DNA of 64,000 bases from Nostoc piscinale CENA21. GTDB taxonomy: Bacteria > Cyanobacteriota > Cyanobacteriia > Cyanobacteriales > Nostocaceae. Made by a program: the position numbers and the translations under genes. The stretch is taken from assembly GCF_001298445.1 (NCBI RefSeq), contig NZ_CP012036.1:3563351-3627350 (forward strand), given 5' to 3'. Below the pieces are notes generated by a model. The model was not told where the DNA came from, did no database searches, and saw nothing but the letters and a program-made list of their open reading frames with translations. Every line of letters begins with the position of its first letter. The first letter of the stretch is position 1. Below, one piece after another: positions 8,904-18,079 of this stretch.

Positions 8904-9150
8904 CCCAGTCTCAACCCAATACTTTTCGGATAAAGGTTTACTCATTCTAAATTTAGATCCCCCCGCCTACGGCGACCCCCTTAAAAAGGGGGTAAAAGAG
9001 GGTTATTAGCCCCCCTTTTTAAGGGGGGTTGGGGGGATCTGAACAAGATTTAGATGTTAACCGAAATGTATTGAGTCTCAACCGACAATCTTTGTGCGTA
9101 ACCCATAACCCTGACACCCAGTCTCTTGGTGCGTAAGTCCTATTTGATTG
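8904..9150 (+). repeat. Two copies of a dispersed spacer repeat (one split by the MITE)
   Basis: The family reads roughly cccagtctccacagacaat then cttggtgcgtaagtcct. Copy one is split at the MITE insertion (8904-8916 and 9084-9103). Copy two is at 9116-9150 and lacks the middle. Other copies in this window lie near 15786-15833, 39586-39613, 55663-55690, 58438-58462 and 59697-59731, with one inverted at 43867-43898. Copies often follow runs of acaccc. Function unknown. Confidence 0.6.
8917..9073. mobile_element. 157-bp MITE-like element with 10-bp target duplication
   Basis: The terminal inverted repeats are caatacttttcgg (8917-8929) and ccgaaatgtattg (9061-9073), matching at 12 of 13 positions. 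A further inverted pair, agatcccccc / ggggggatct, lies at 8955-8964 and 9031-9040. The core holds two C5-6/G5-6 hairpins. It is flanked by a perfect direct repeat agtctcaacc (8907-8916 and 9074-9083), the expected target-site duplication. There is no coding capacity, so a transposase must act in trans. Confidence 0.75.
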
Positions 9151-9569
9151 ATACCCAGTCATGGTCAACCGGGTATTAGGTAAGACCAATAGTCAATTGT
9201 CTGCTTTAACTCAGTGGTGCTACTGGGAAAGACTGAAAAATATTCAGGAAAATTAGGCTCAAACCCTATTCAGTTCTGCTTCTCACCTTTTGAGTTCTGC
9301 CTTTGTCTGAATGTCTTTCTTGTTTCCTTTACTGCATGAATTTCTTAATTGGTAATTTATCCTATTAGTAAATATTTCTACAATCGCTAGATATACGCCT
9401 TAAGAAATAGTTCAAGATTGATATGCCAAAAAGCAAAAATTTGCAATTATCGCCACAAAAAAATTTTAGAAATTTATGATATTCTTTGGGCTTGCTTTTA
9501 TTTTCAGAATGTTAATATGTAAAAACTAAGCGGTTAAAAACTATAACTGCAAAAATAGCGAGGAGAACC

Positions 9570-10124
9570 ATGTCTGATACACAAACTTTATTACAAAATT
9601 TCGGTCAAGTTTACGACAATCCTGTATTGTTAGACCGCAGTGTTACTGCTCCAGTTACAGAAGGACTAAACGTTGTCTTAGCTAGTTTTCAGGCACTCTA
9701 CTTGCAGTACCAGAAACATCATTTTGTTGTAGAAGGTGCAGAGTTTTACTCATTGCATGAGTTTTTTAACGATAGTTACAACGAAGTCCAAGACCATGTT
9801 CATGAAATTGGCGAAAGACTTAACGGTTTAGGTGGTGTACCAGCTGCTTCTTTCAGCAAATTAGCAGAATTAACTTGTTTTGAGCAAGAATCTGATGGCG
9901 TATATTCTTCCCGCAAAATGGTAGAAAACGACCTAGCCGCAGAACAAGCTATTATTAATGTGATTCGCCGCCAAGCTGCACAGGCAGAAAGTTTGGGCGA
10001 CCGTGGCACACGCTATATGTACGAAAAAATTCTGTTAAAGACCGAAGAAAGAGCTTATCATTTAGCCCATTTCTTGGCAAAAGACAGCTTAACTTTAGGT
10101 TTTGTTCAACCTGCTCAAAACTAG
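9570..10124 (+). CDS. dps: Dps-family ferritin with His-type ferroxidase centre
   Basis: 184 aa, a four-helix ferritin-like protein of the DNA-protection-during-starvation family; such proteins form 12-subunit shells that oxidise and store iron. Aligned to E. coli Dps, H51, H63 and E82 are kept. The aspartates at 67 and 78 are replaced by N67 and H78 (HEFFN, DHVHEIGER). A histidine-type centre like this has been described for Nostoc punctiforme Dps4 and relatives, so I expect an ortholog. It sits upstream of carB, as I recall in Anabaena. Good ribosome site gaggag and a strong terminator downstream. Confidence 0.85.
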   Translation: MSDTQTLLQNFGQVYDNPVLLDRSVTAPVTEGLNVVLASFQALYLQYQKHHFVVEGAEFYSLHEFFNDSYNEVQDHVHEIGERLNGLGGVPAASFSKLAELTCFEQESDGVYSSRKMVENDLAAEQAIINVIRRQAAQAESLGDRGTRYMYEKILLKTEERAYHLAHFLAKDSLTLGFVQPAQN

Positions 10125-10196
10125 AAATATCCTTATCTAGTTCAGTCTTTATATGGTTGCAGCAAAATCTGATAATCCAGAATATTAAGAGAAAGT

Positions 10197-10238
10197 AAAA
10201 AATGACAGAGATACTGAATGCCTCTCTGTCATTTTTTA
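10197..10238 (+). terminator. Rho-independent terminator after dps
   Basis: A 14-bp stem, aaaaaatgacagag (10197-10210) pairing with ctctgtcatttttt (10223-10236), has a T-rich 3' arm. It lies 73 bases after the dps stop and could work in both directions because of the A-run on the 5' arm. Confidence 0.85.
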
Positions 10239-10712
10239 TTTAAATATACAGAAAATCACAAGATAAAATAATTCTCTCATTGCATATTAAAAATTATTAG
10301 CAATTGGGTAAATGATAAATACTTTTATTTAAGAAACATTGCGGATATTGTTAAATATTCATATCAGCCGGAAACTCATACTTAAATAATTAAAGTAGGT
10401 AGCAGGTTAGATACAAATTATTTGCGGATAATTGCGAATTTGAATTTTGAGAATTAATTAAAACTTTCAACACAAAAAAATGGGCTACCGAGTTAGTCAA
10501 GACAAGTAAGACACATAAGATAGTAAAAGAGATATATTCGTCAATAGTCATTCGTCGATAGTCATTTGTTCTCTGTACATCCTGGTTTTCTTACTTTCTT
10601 TTCTCTAGCAGCGAAGATTCAACCCGGAAAACTTGATAATAAACAAGCTGACTGAGGGCAAAGACCCTTAAAATAATCAGGATTTGTATTTTCTTACTCC
10701 AACCCCAAGACT
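10239..10712. other. AT-rich carB upstream region
   Basis: No gene is seen. Around 10535-10575 there are repeated gtcNatagtcatt units of the heptamer-repeat type common in Nostocales spacers. The carB promoter is presumably within the last 150 bases. No leader peptide or pyrimidine-responsive attenuator could be recognised. Confidence 0.4.
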
Positions 10713-13700
10713 ATGCCCCGCCGTCAAGACCTGAAAAAAATACTACTGTTAGGATCTGGCCCAATTGTGATTGGGCAAGCTTGTGAGTTTGACTACTCTG
10801 GAACCCAAGCCTGTAAAGCATTAAGAGAAGAAGGCTATGAAGTGGTGTTGGTCAACTCCAATCCTGCCACAATTATGACTGACCCGGAAACGGCCGATCG
10901 CACTTATATTGAACCGTTAACACCAGAATTAGTCGCTAAAGTAATCGCTAAAGAACGCCCAGATGCTTTACTCCCAACAATGGGGGGACAAACTGCCCTC
11001 AACATCGCCGTTGCCCTCGCCAAAAACGGTGTCTTAGATCAATATAATGTGGAATTGATCGGCGCAAAGTTAGCCGCGATCGAAAAAGCAGAAGACCGCA
11101 AACTATTCAACGAGGCGATGGCTAAAATCGGCGTGCAAGTCTGTCCGAGTGGTACAGCCTCATCTTTAGAAGAAGCCAAAGCGATCGCTCGTAAAATTGG
11201 TACATATCCCCTAATTATCCGCCCCGCCTTTACAATGGGGGGGACTGGTGGCGGTATTTCCTACAACCAAGAAGAATTTGAAGAAATGGCACAGGTGGGA
11301 ATTGATGCGAGTCCGGTATCGCAGATTCTCATTGACCAATCCCTCCTCGGCTGGAAAGAATATGAATTAGAAGTGATGCGCGATTTGGCAGATAACGTAG
11401 TAATTATCTGTTCTATCGAAAACCTCGACCCGATGGGGATTCATACAGGCGACTCCATCACCGTTGCACCCGCCCAAACCCTCACCGACAAAGAATATCA
11501 ACGGTTGCGGGATATGTCGATTAAAATCATCCGCGAGATTGGGGTAGAAACTGGCGGTTCTAATATTCAGTTCGCCGTTAACCCGGTGACTGGGGATGTT
11601 GTGGTAATTGAAATGAACCCCCGCGTATCTCGCAGTTCGGCGTTGGCTTCTAAAGCTACAGGTTTCCCGATAGCCAAGATGGCGGCGAAGTTAGCCGTGG
11701 GTTATACCTTAGACGAAATTAACAACGACATCACCAAAAAAACCCCCGCCTCCTTTGAACCAACAATAGATTATGTAGTTACCAAAATTCCCCGCTTCGC
11801 CTTTGAAAAATTCCCCGGTTCGGAACCAGTGCTAACTACACAGATGAAGTCAGTCGGGGAAGCAATGGCTATCGGACGTACCTTTAACGAATCCTTCCAA
11901 AAGGCGCTGCGTTCTTTAGAAACCGGACGCGCGGGTTGGGGTTGTGACAAAGCCGAAAAATTACCCAGTGGCGAACAAATCCGCGCTTTGTTGCGGACAC
12001 CGAATCCCGATCGCATTTTTGCTGTACGTCACGCCATGCAACTGGGACTCACCAATGAGGAAATCTATGAACTCACAGGGATTGACCCTTGGTTTTTAGA
12101 TAAAATGCAGCAGTTGTTGGAAACTGAAAAATTTATCAAGCGCACTCCGTTAAAGCAGTTGACAAAAGAACAACTGTATGAAGTTAAACGGGAAGGCTAT
12201 AGCGATCGCCAAATTGCTTTCGCCACCAAAACCACAGAAGATGAAGTGAGGGCATACCGTCAACAGTTGGGAGTCATACCAGTTTATAAAACTGTTGATA
12301 CCTGCGCGGCTGAGTTTGAAGCGTTTACCCCATACTATTATTCCACCTACGAACCCGAAACCGAAGTTTTACCTTCCGAGAAACCCAAAGTAATGATTTT
12401 GGGTGGCGGCCCGAACCGTATCGGTCAAGGAATTGAGTTTGACTATTGTTGCTGTCACGCTTCTTATGCTTTAAAAGGCGCAGGCTATGAAACCATCATG
12501 GTCAACTCTAACCCAGAGACAGTTTCTACTGATTACGATACTAGCGATCGCCTCTACTTTGAACCATTAACTAAAGAAGATGTTCTCAACATCATCGAAG
12601 CCGAAAACCCCGTGGGAATCATCGTTCAGTTCGGCGGACAAACCCCATTAAAGTTAGCATTACCGCTGCAACAAGCACTCAGCGAACATCCCTCAGCACT
12701 CAGCACTCGTATTTGGGGTACATCCCCCGATTCCATCGACACAGCCGAAGATAGAGAAAGATTTGAGCAAATTCTCAAGCAATTAAATATCGCTCAACCA
12801 CCAAATGGAATTGCGCGGAGTTATGAAGATGCGTTGATTGTGGCTAGACGTATTGGTTATCCCGTGGTGGTGCGTCCTAGTTATGTATTGGGTGGACGCG
12901 CAATGGAAATTGTCTACTCAGATACAGAACTGGAACGCTACATGACCTTTGCGGTACAAGTAGAGCCAGAACATCCCATTTTAATTGATAAATTCTTAGA
13001 AAATGCCATCGAAGTCGATGTAGATGCGATCGCTGATCATACCGGACGTGTGGTAATTGGTGGCATCATGGAACACATCGAACAAGCTGGGATTCACTCT
13101 GGCGACTCTGCTTGTTCTTTACCTTCAATTTCTCTCCCACCCGCCGTTCTCAATCAAATTCGCTCTTGGACTGTGCAACTGGCGCAAGCACTTTCGGTTG
13201 TGGGGTTGATGAATATTCAGTTTGCTGTGGTGGGTGTTGGTTCCTACTCTCCCCAAATCTACATTCTCGAAGCTAACCCCCGCGCTTCCCGGACTGTACC
13301 TTTTGTTTCTAAGGCTACAGGTGTGCAGTTGGCAAAACTAGCATCATTAATTATGTCGGGTAAAACTCTGGAGGAGTTAGACTTTACAGAGGAAGTCATA
13401 CCTTCACATATTGCCGTAAAAGAAGCAGTTTTACCCTTTAATAAATTTCCTGGTACAGATACAATATTAGGCCCGGAGATGCGCTCAACCGGTGAAGTGA
13501 TGGGCATAGATAGCGACTTTGGCCGCGCCTTTGCCAAGGCAGAATTAGCTGCTGGTGAGCGTTTACCCATGAATGGTACTGTATTTGTGTCTATGAGCGA
13601 TCGCGACAAAGCCTTAGCCATTCCCGTAGTCAAGGAATTTATTGACTTAGGCTTTACTGTGATGGCGACTTTCGGCACACGCCAAGTACTTCAAGAAAAT

Positions 13701-13973
13701 GGCTTAAAGGTTGAATTGGTGCTGAAACTCCACGAAGGTCGTCCCCACGTCCTGGATGCAATTAAAAACCAGAGAATTCAACTCATCATCAACACACCTT
13801 CCGGTGAAGAAGCGCAAACCGATGCTAAACTCATCCGCCGCACAGCCTTAGCTTACAAAATCCCGATTATTACTACCATTGCTGGTGCAAAAGCTACCGT
13901 CGCCGCTATCCGTTCTCTGCAAAATACCACTTTAGACGTAAAAGGCATCCAAGAATATTGTCTGAAGCCTTAG
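10713..13973 (+). CDS. carB: Carbamoyl-phosphate synthase large subunit
   Basis: 1086 aa, the usual length. It makes carbamoyl phosphate from bicarbonate, ammonia (from the CarA glutaminase) and two ATP, feeding arginine and pyrimidine synthesis. Two homologous ATP-grasp halves are visible, each starting with a nucleotide-binding segment (KILLLGSGPIVIGQACEFDY near residue 9; VMILGGGPNRIGQGIEFDY near 560). A C-terminal MGS-like allosteric domain begins near 945. carA is not adjacent. Between residues about 651 and 666 the sequence contains two copies of the heptamer cagcact (12694-12707), which looks like a repeat inserted in frame in a surface loop. Confidence 0.97.
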   Translation: MPRRQDLKKILLLGSGPIVIGQACEFDYSGTQACKALREEGYEVVLVNSNPATIMTDPETADRTYIEPLTPELVAKVIAKERPDALLPTMGGQTALNIAVALAKNGVLDQYNVELIGAKLAAIEKAEDRKLFNEAMAKIGVQVCPSGTASSLEEAKAIARKIGTYPLIIRPAFTMGGTGGGISYNQEEFEEMAQVGIDASPVSQILIDQSLLGWKEYELEVMRDLADNVVIICSIENLDPMGIHTGDSITVAPAQTLTDKEYQRLRDMSIKIIREIGVETGGSNIQFAVNPVTGDVVVIEMNPRVSRSSALASKATGFPIAKMAAKLAVGYTLDEINNDITKKTPASFEPTIDYVVTKIPRFAFEKFPGSEPVLTTQMKSVGEAMAIGRTFNESFQKALRSLETGRAGWGCDKAEKLPSGEQIRALLRTPNPDRIFAVRHAMQLGLTNEEIYELTGIDPWFLDKMQQLLETEKFIKRTPLKQLTKEQLYEVKREGYSDRQIAFATKTTEDEVRAYRQQLGVIPVYKTVDTCAAEFEAFTPYYYSTYEPETEVLPSEKPKVMILGGGPNRIGQGIEFDYCCCHASYALKGAGYETIMVNSNPETVSTDYDTSDRLYFEPLTKEDVLNIIEAENPVGIIVQFGGQTPLKLALPLQQALSEHPSALSTRIWGTSPDSIDTAEDRERFEQILKQLNIAQPPNGIARSYEDALIVARRIGYPVVVRPSYVLGGRAMEIVYSDTELERYMTFAVQVEPEHPILIDKFLENAIEVDVDAIADHTGRVVIGGIMEHIEQAGIHSGDSACSLPSISLPPAVLNQIRSWTVQLAQALSVVGLMNIQFAVVGVGSYSPQIYILEANPRASRTVPFVSKATGVQLAKLASLIMSGKTLEELDFTEEVIPSHIAVKEAVLPFNKFPGTDTILGPEMRSTGEVMGIDSDFGRAFAKAELAAGERLPMNGTVFVSMSDRDKALAIPVVKEFIDLGFTVMATFGTRQVLQENGLKVELVLKLHEGRPHVLDAIKNQRIQLIINTPSGEEAQTDAKLIRRTALAYKIPIITTIAGAKATVAAIRSLQNTTLDVKGIQEYCLKP

Positions 13974-14681
13974 TGGTAAATTTGCCCGGCGTGGCACTGA
14001 ATTTGACTGGAGTATAAGGGGTTTGGAGGCAGTGTAAAGATTTAACTTGTCTCCTACCCTTTTTTCATGAATCTGCTTTAAGCAGTATTTACAAGGAAAA
14101 TTAAGTAATTATTATAGAAGAAACCTTATGGTTCATATTGAGATATTTTAACAAATATGAGTAAAATAATTTTTCTCTCTGCGAATTTTTATTAACTAGC
14201 AAGTGCGATCGCTCTCTGTCATTTCAAGTAATTATACTCAGTCCAAATACTTGATTTATAGGAGTTTCAGCCCAAAACAACCAATTCATGACTTTTACCC
14301 ACCTATTGACCACCGTCTATGGTTCTCATTGTTGCTGTAAGAGGAATCAAGGTTGATTAACCACTGTGTTTAGACTATTACAACCATTCTCAAATTCAAT
14401 CGTTTTCAGTCTATGGGGCTTTGCAAATTTTTTCATAAATGTTACAATTTTTAATAAAGTTTAAAGATGTAAGGTGTTGTTCTAGCTACCCTGATCTATC
14501 CGTAGATACTTGTACAATCTCAGAAAAAACTGTAACGTCTAGCAGTTAATAGCCTAAATTGATTAATAAAATCTGCCGACTGTAACGGAAGCGTAAATCG
14601 TAAACCATATCATGTGTTCCCAATTCAATTGGGCAGCACTTCAACAAAAATCTATTTATCAGTTATCTACTAGTTAGTTGA
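13974..14681. other. Long spacer upstream of the sigma factor gene
   Basis: 708 bases, AT-rich, with one HIP1-like site near 14206. No credible ORF, tRNA or hairpin terminator was found. The length suggests a long or multiple-promoter 5' region for the sigma gene, as is common for group 2 sigma genes; no element could be assigned. Confidence 0.4.
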
Positions 14682-15683
14682 ATGACTCAAGCAATTAACC
14701 CCCCAACATCACCAATGAGTAGCGCCATCAAGACGGCCCCGACAGCTACAGACCTCGTGCGGACTTATCTGCGTGAGATTGGCCGTGTACCCCTGTTAAC
14801 CCATGAAGAAGAAATTCGCTACGGTAAACAGGTGCAGCGTTCAACTGCTTTACAAGAACTCCGAGAATCTTTAGCTGGCAAGTTAGGTCATGAACCCACC
14901 TTAGAAGAATGGGCGAAGGAAGCCAAGCTAGATACAACCGAATTGAACAAAGCGATCGCCGAGGGTGAAATTGCGAAACGTAAAATGGTCGAAGCCAATT
15001 TGCGCTTAGTGGTATCTGTCGCCAAGAAATACATCAAGCGCAACGTAGACTTACTTGACCTGATCCAAGAAGGTAGCATTGGAATGCAACGGGGTGTAGA
15101 AAAATTTGACCCCACCAAAGGTTATCGGTTTTCTACCTATGCTTACTGGTGGATTCGCCAAGCAATTACGCGGGCGATCGCCGAAAAAGCCCGTACCATT
15201 CGCCTACCCATTCACATCACCGAAAAACTCAATAAAATCAAAAAAGCCCAGCGTCAGTTATCGCAAAAACTCGGACGCGCCCCTTCAGTTGGTGAATTAG
15301 CCCAAGAACTAGATTTAACTCCCAAGCAAGTCAGAGAATACCTGGAAAAAGCCCGTTTACCACTTTCTTTAGATTTGCGTTTGGGAGACAACTACGACAC
15401 CGAACTCGGAGAAATGCTAGAAGACCCTGGTGCTTCTCCCGAAGAGTTCGTCATGCAAACCTCCCTCTCATCCGATTTAGAACGAGTCATGGCAGAACTC
15501 ACCCCCCAACAGCGAGAAGTCATTACCTTGCGCTTTGGGTTGATTGATGGTCAAGCCTTAACCTTGGCCAGAATTGGTGAAATCTTAAATATCAGCCGTG
15601 AACGAGTCCGCCAAATCGAACGGGAAGCCTTAAACAAACTCCGCAAATCCAAAGCCGCAATGAATGAGTATTTGGCGAGTTAG
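14682..15683 (+). CDS. sigD: Group 2 RNA polymerase sigma factor (SigD-like)
   Basis: 333 aa, sigma-70 family without region 1.1. Region 1.2 starts at DLVRTYLREIGRVPLLT. Region 2 holds ANLRLVVSVAKKYIKR, the core-binding DLIQEGSIGMQRGVEKFDP and the -10-reading YRFSTYAYWWIRQAI. Region 4.2 ends with ISRERVRQIEREALNKLRK, the -35-reading helix-turn-helix. Missing region 1.1 and strong similarity to the housekeeping factor place it in group 2, the stress and nutrient sigmas. The position after carB agrees with sigD of Anabaena PCC 7120 as I recall it; SigB-type paralogs are close, so the letter is less certain than the class. Confidence 0.88.
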   Translation: MTQAINPPTSPMSSAIKTAPTATDLVRTYLREIGRVPLLTHEEEIRYGKQVQRSTALQELRESLAGKLGHEPTLEEWAKEAKLDTTELNKAIAEGEIAKRKMVEANLRLVVSVAKKYIKRNVDLLDLIQEGSIGMQRGVEKFDPTKGYRFSTYAYWWIRQAITRAIAEKARTIRLPIHITEKLNKIKKAQRQLSQKLGRAPSVGELAQELDLTPKQVREYLEKARLPLSLDLRLGDNYDTELGEMLEDPGASPEEFVMQTSLSSDLERVMAELTPQQREVITLRFGLIDGQALTLARIGEILNISRERVRQIEREALNKLRKSKAAMNEYLAS

Positions 15684-16029
15684 TTGTTTGTCATTTGTCA
15701 TTTGTCCTTGGTTATTAGTAAAAAGGTTTAAGGGTGTAGGGGTACAGGGGTGTATGTAATCCAAAAGCCTTACACCCCATACCCTTACACCCCTACACCC
15801 AATCTCCACAAACAAACTTTGTCCGTAAGTCCTGAATAATTGACTAATAACTATTAGGCGAGAAAATACTCTGGTTTTTGTACGGTTACACCGACTTCTA
15901 TGTGAGAATGTGCCTGTTAAATTATTTAACAGGAACAACAAAACGACAGCGATCGTTAAATATAAGACAGGCACATCTTATTTCAGTTGCAAACATAGCC
16001 ACCAGCAACAGTAGTACAGGAGGTTAAAC
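15684..16029. repeat. Spacer with heptamer repeats, acaccc runs, dispersed repeat and nested inverted repeats
   Basis: Contains tttgtca heptamers (15690-15712), the inverse-related runs gggtgtagg and acacccctac (15730-15800), and a dispersed-repeat copy (15786-15833). Positions 15908-15976 form a nested structure: atgtgcctgt pairs with acaggcacat, and inside it cctgttaaa (15913-15921) pairs with tttaacagg (15925-15933). This may be a sigD terminator or a cis-element of the DUF760 gene. Confidence 0.55.
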
Positions 16030-16383
16030 GTGAGTAACCAATCCAATCGAGTCTCAGAAGAATTTTTCCCCAGCGACGCATCAGAAACGAGTAACTTACT
16101 GTGGCAATATGTTAAATCTTTAAGTCCCGAAACAGTAAGCCATTTATCTAAACCAACATCTCCCGAAGTCTTCCAAGTCATGGAACGTAACATTGTAGGT
16201 TTGTTAGGTAACTTACCACCAGAACACTTTAATATGACCATTACAACCAGCCGGGAAAGCCTTGGTCGTCTGCTGGCTTCCGCAATGATTAGCGGTTATT
16301 TCCTGCGTAACGCTGAACAACGTATGGACTTTGAAATGGCGCTACAAGGTACAGAAACCAATAATCAAGAAATTGAAGAGTAA
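16030..16383 (+). CDS. DUF760 family protein
   Basis: 117 aa with a GTG start fixed by a perfect AGGAGG at 16018-16023. The family (DUF760) is conserved in cyanobacteria and chloroplasts. Recognisable segments are LLWQYVKSLSPETVSHLSKP, VMERNIVGLLGNLPPEHF and LASAMISGYFLRNAEQRM, the last a helix typical of the family. No catalytic motif is present. The molecular function is unknown. Confidence 0.85.
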   Translation: MSNQSNRVSEEFFPSDASETSNLLWQYVKSLSPETVSHLSKPTSPEVFQVMERNIVGLLGNLPPEHFNMTITTSRESLGRLLASAMISGYFLRNAEQRMDFEMALQGTETNNQEIEE

Positions 16384-16775
16384 TGCAAAATTTTACTGTC
16401 CTGCGAAATCCTAATCACCCACCTTTGCTCACATCCAAATCCCTGTAATGCGTTAGCGACAGTTTCAATACAATTACTAACCGCTAACGCCGTGAGGATT
16501 TGACCAATGGTGATCAGTAGTTATGTTTGATAGGAATGGAAGGGAGCAAGATGTTTAAACATTAGATTTCTCAGAGTAGATTAATCAATAGTTCTGAAAT
16601 CGAAACTTGTAGCTTTGAGCGACTTCTGCGACAATATTTAAGAAATTAATAGAAATTTGACTATCAATCATATAAACTCGGCAGACACAAAATTAACCTG
16701 CCGAGTTTTTTGATCAGTCTGCTAGCTCCCCGATTTCTTCAAGAAGTCGGGTATATGACCACTCCAGTTGATTAG
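16384..16775. other. Intergenic region with terminator and hairpin repeat
   Basis: No gene. Holds the terminator at 16674-16711 and, at 16729-16751, the hairpin cccgatttctt / aagaagtcggg. The latter is related to a second hairpin at 61340-61370 and is probably a dispersed palindromic repeat. Confidence 0.5.
16674..16711 (+). terminator. Rho-independent terminator
   Basis: An 11-bp perfect stem aaactcggcag (16674-16684) / ctgccgagttt (16698-16708) is followed by T residues. It is about 290 bases past the DUF760 stop, so it may end a longer transcript. Confidence 0.75.
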
Positions 16776-16814
16776 ATGAATCAGCAAATCTGTAATCTAA
16801 AATCTAAAATTGAT

Positions 16815-17261
16815 ATGACTTCTATTCCACATAAAATTATTGGTGTCGCCGTCATTTGGAATGACCAGCAGCAAATTTTAATTGACCGCCGTCGTCAACA
16901 AGGTGCAATGGGTGGTTTATGGGAATTTCCTGGGGGCAAAATTGAACCAGGAGAAACCATAGAAGAATGTATCCGGCGAGAAATAGCCGAAGAACTGGGT
17001 ATAGAAGTTGTAGTCAAAGACCATCTCATCACCATTGACCATACTTATACCCATTTGCGTGTAACTTTAACCGTGCATCACTGTCACCTGTTATCTGGTA
17101 TTCCCCAACCGCTAGAATGTGAGGAAGTTCGCTGGGTAAGCTTAGATGAATTAGAAAATTACGCCTTTCCCGAAGCAAACACTCAAATTATCGCCGCTTT
17201 AAAAAGTGCTGAGTATAAAGTGCTTGACACTGAGCGGAGTCGAAGTGTGAGTGCTGAGTAA
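16815..17261 (+). CDS. NUDIX hydrolase, MutT-like (8-oxo-dGTP diphosphatase type)
   Basis: 148 aa from the ATG at 16815. An earlier ATG at 16776 would add 13 residues made of a heptamer-like aatctaa repeat, so I reject it. The NUDIX box is complete: GGKIEPGETIEECIRREIAEELGI, with the metal-binding REXXEE core. The family hydrolyses nucleoside diphosphates linked to another moiety; MutT-type members cleanse oxidised dGTP. The last 13 residues derive from spacer repeats (gagcggagtcgaag and agtgctg), so the original C-terminus was probably shorter. Confidence 0.85.
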   Translation: MTSIPHKIIGVAVIWNDQQQILIDRRRQQGAMGGLWEFPGGKIEPGETIEECIRREIAEELGIEVVVKDHLITIDHTYTHLRVTLTVHHCHLLSGIPQPLECEEVRWVSLDELENYAFPEANTQIIAALKSAEYKVLDTERSRSVSAE

Positions 17262-17296
17262 AGCAGTCTGTTGACTTTTCACGTTTTCTCTTAATT

Positions 17297-18079
17297 ATGC
17301 CTTCTCCATTTCCTGGGATGAATCCCTATTTAGAGCATCCAGCATTATGGTCTGGGATTCATCATCGCTTAATAACTGCGATCGCTAATGATTTATCACC
17401 ACAAATTCGACCAAAATATATTGTGGCGATTGAAGAGCGTGTTTATCAAAGTAGCGGTGAAGAATCTTTACTGATTGGTGTTCCTGATGTATCAGTGCAG
17501 CGAGCAAGGAATAACATCAATCAACCTAATAATGTGGCTGTTGTTACTCCCAATGTTGAGCCAATAGAAGTAACAATCCCTTTGCCAGAAGTCATAACAG
17601 AAGGTTATTTAGAAATTCGGGCAGTAAAAACCAATGAAGTTGTTACAGCCATAGAAGTTCTTTCTCCTAAGAATAAGCAATCTGTGATTGGTCGCTTGCA
17701 ATATGAAACGAAACGTCAAACAGTTTTAGGCAGTTCTACTCATTTGGTAGAAATTGATTTACTCCGTCAGGGAAAACCAATGCCGATTTTGGGTAAAACC
17801 ATAGAAAGCGACTATCGAATTTTAGTCAGCCGCAGCGAAGTCCGCCCCAAAGCAGAACTCTATGGTTTTAAGCTCAAAGATAGTATTCCTCAGTTTGCCT
17901 TACCTTTGCATCCAGAAGACCAAGAACCATTCTTAAATCTCCAAAAGGTCATCAATGATATTTACGAACAAGGTAGTTACGACTTGAGAGTTGATTACAC
18001 TTGTGACCCCATACCTGCATTATCAGCCACAGATACAGTTTGGCTGAATGACCTGCTGCATCAACAAGGTTTAAGGTGA
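17297..18079 (+). CDS. DUF4058 family protein
   Basis: 260 aa opening with the family hallmark PSPFPGMNPYLEHPALWSGI and containing AIEERVY, IGVPDVSV and AIEVLSPKNK. DUF4058 proteins are abundant in filamentous cyanobacteria, often in many paralogs. The EVLSPKNK motif and an acidic PDV motif resemble the core of PD-(D/E)XK nucleases such as Uma2, but catalysis is unproven. No operon partner is apparent. Confidence 0.85.
   Translation: MPSPFPGMNPYLEHPALWSGIHHRLITAIANDLSPQIRPKYIVAIEERVYQSSGEESLLIGVPDVSVQRARNNINQPNNVAVVTPNVEPIEVTIPLPEVITEGYLEIRAVKTNEVVTAIEVLSPKNKQSVIGRLQYETKRQTVLGSSTHLVEIDLLRQGKPMPILGKTIESDYRILVSRSEVRPKAELYGFKLKDSIPQFALPLHPEDQEPFLNLQKVINDIYEQGSYDLRVDYTCDPIPALSATDTVWLNDLLHQQGLR

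Larger units (their letters stand above)
8594..9569. other. Repeat-rich intergenic region upstream of dps
   Basis: A 976-base spacer without a credible gene. It contains GGGTGTA-type low-complexity repeats and their inverse (about 8840-8906), a 157-bp inverted-repeat element (8917-9073), and two copies of a dispersed spacer repeat (8904-9103, split by the element, and 9116-9150). The last 200 bases are AT-rich and must hold the dps promoter. A good ribosome site (gaggag) precedes the dps ATG. Confidence 0.6.

Noticed and set aside
13259..13678. 139-codon frame antisense to carB
   Set aside because: Shadow of the strongly conserved carB reading frame.
16776..16814. Earlier ATG for the NUDIX gene
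   Set aside because: Encodes residues from an aatctaa-type spacer repeat; the ATG at 16815 starts the conserved protein.
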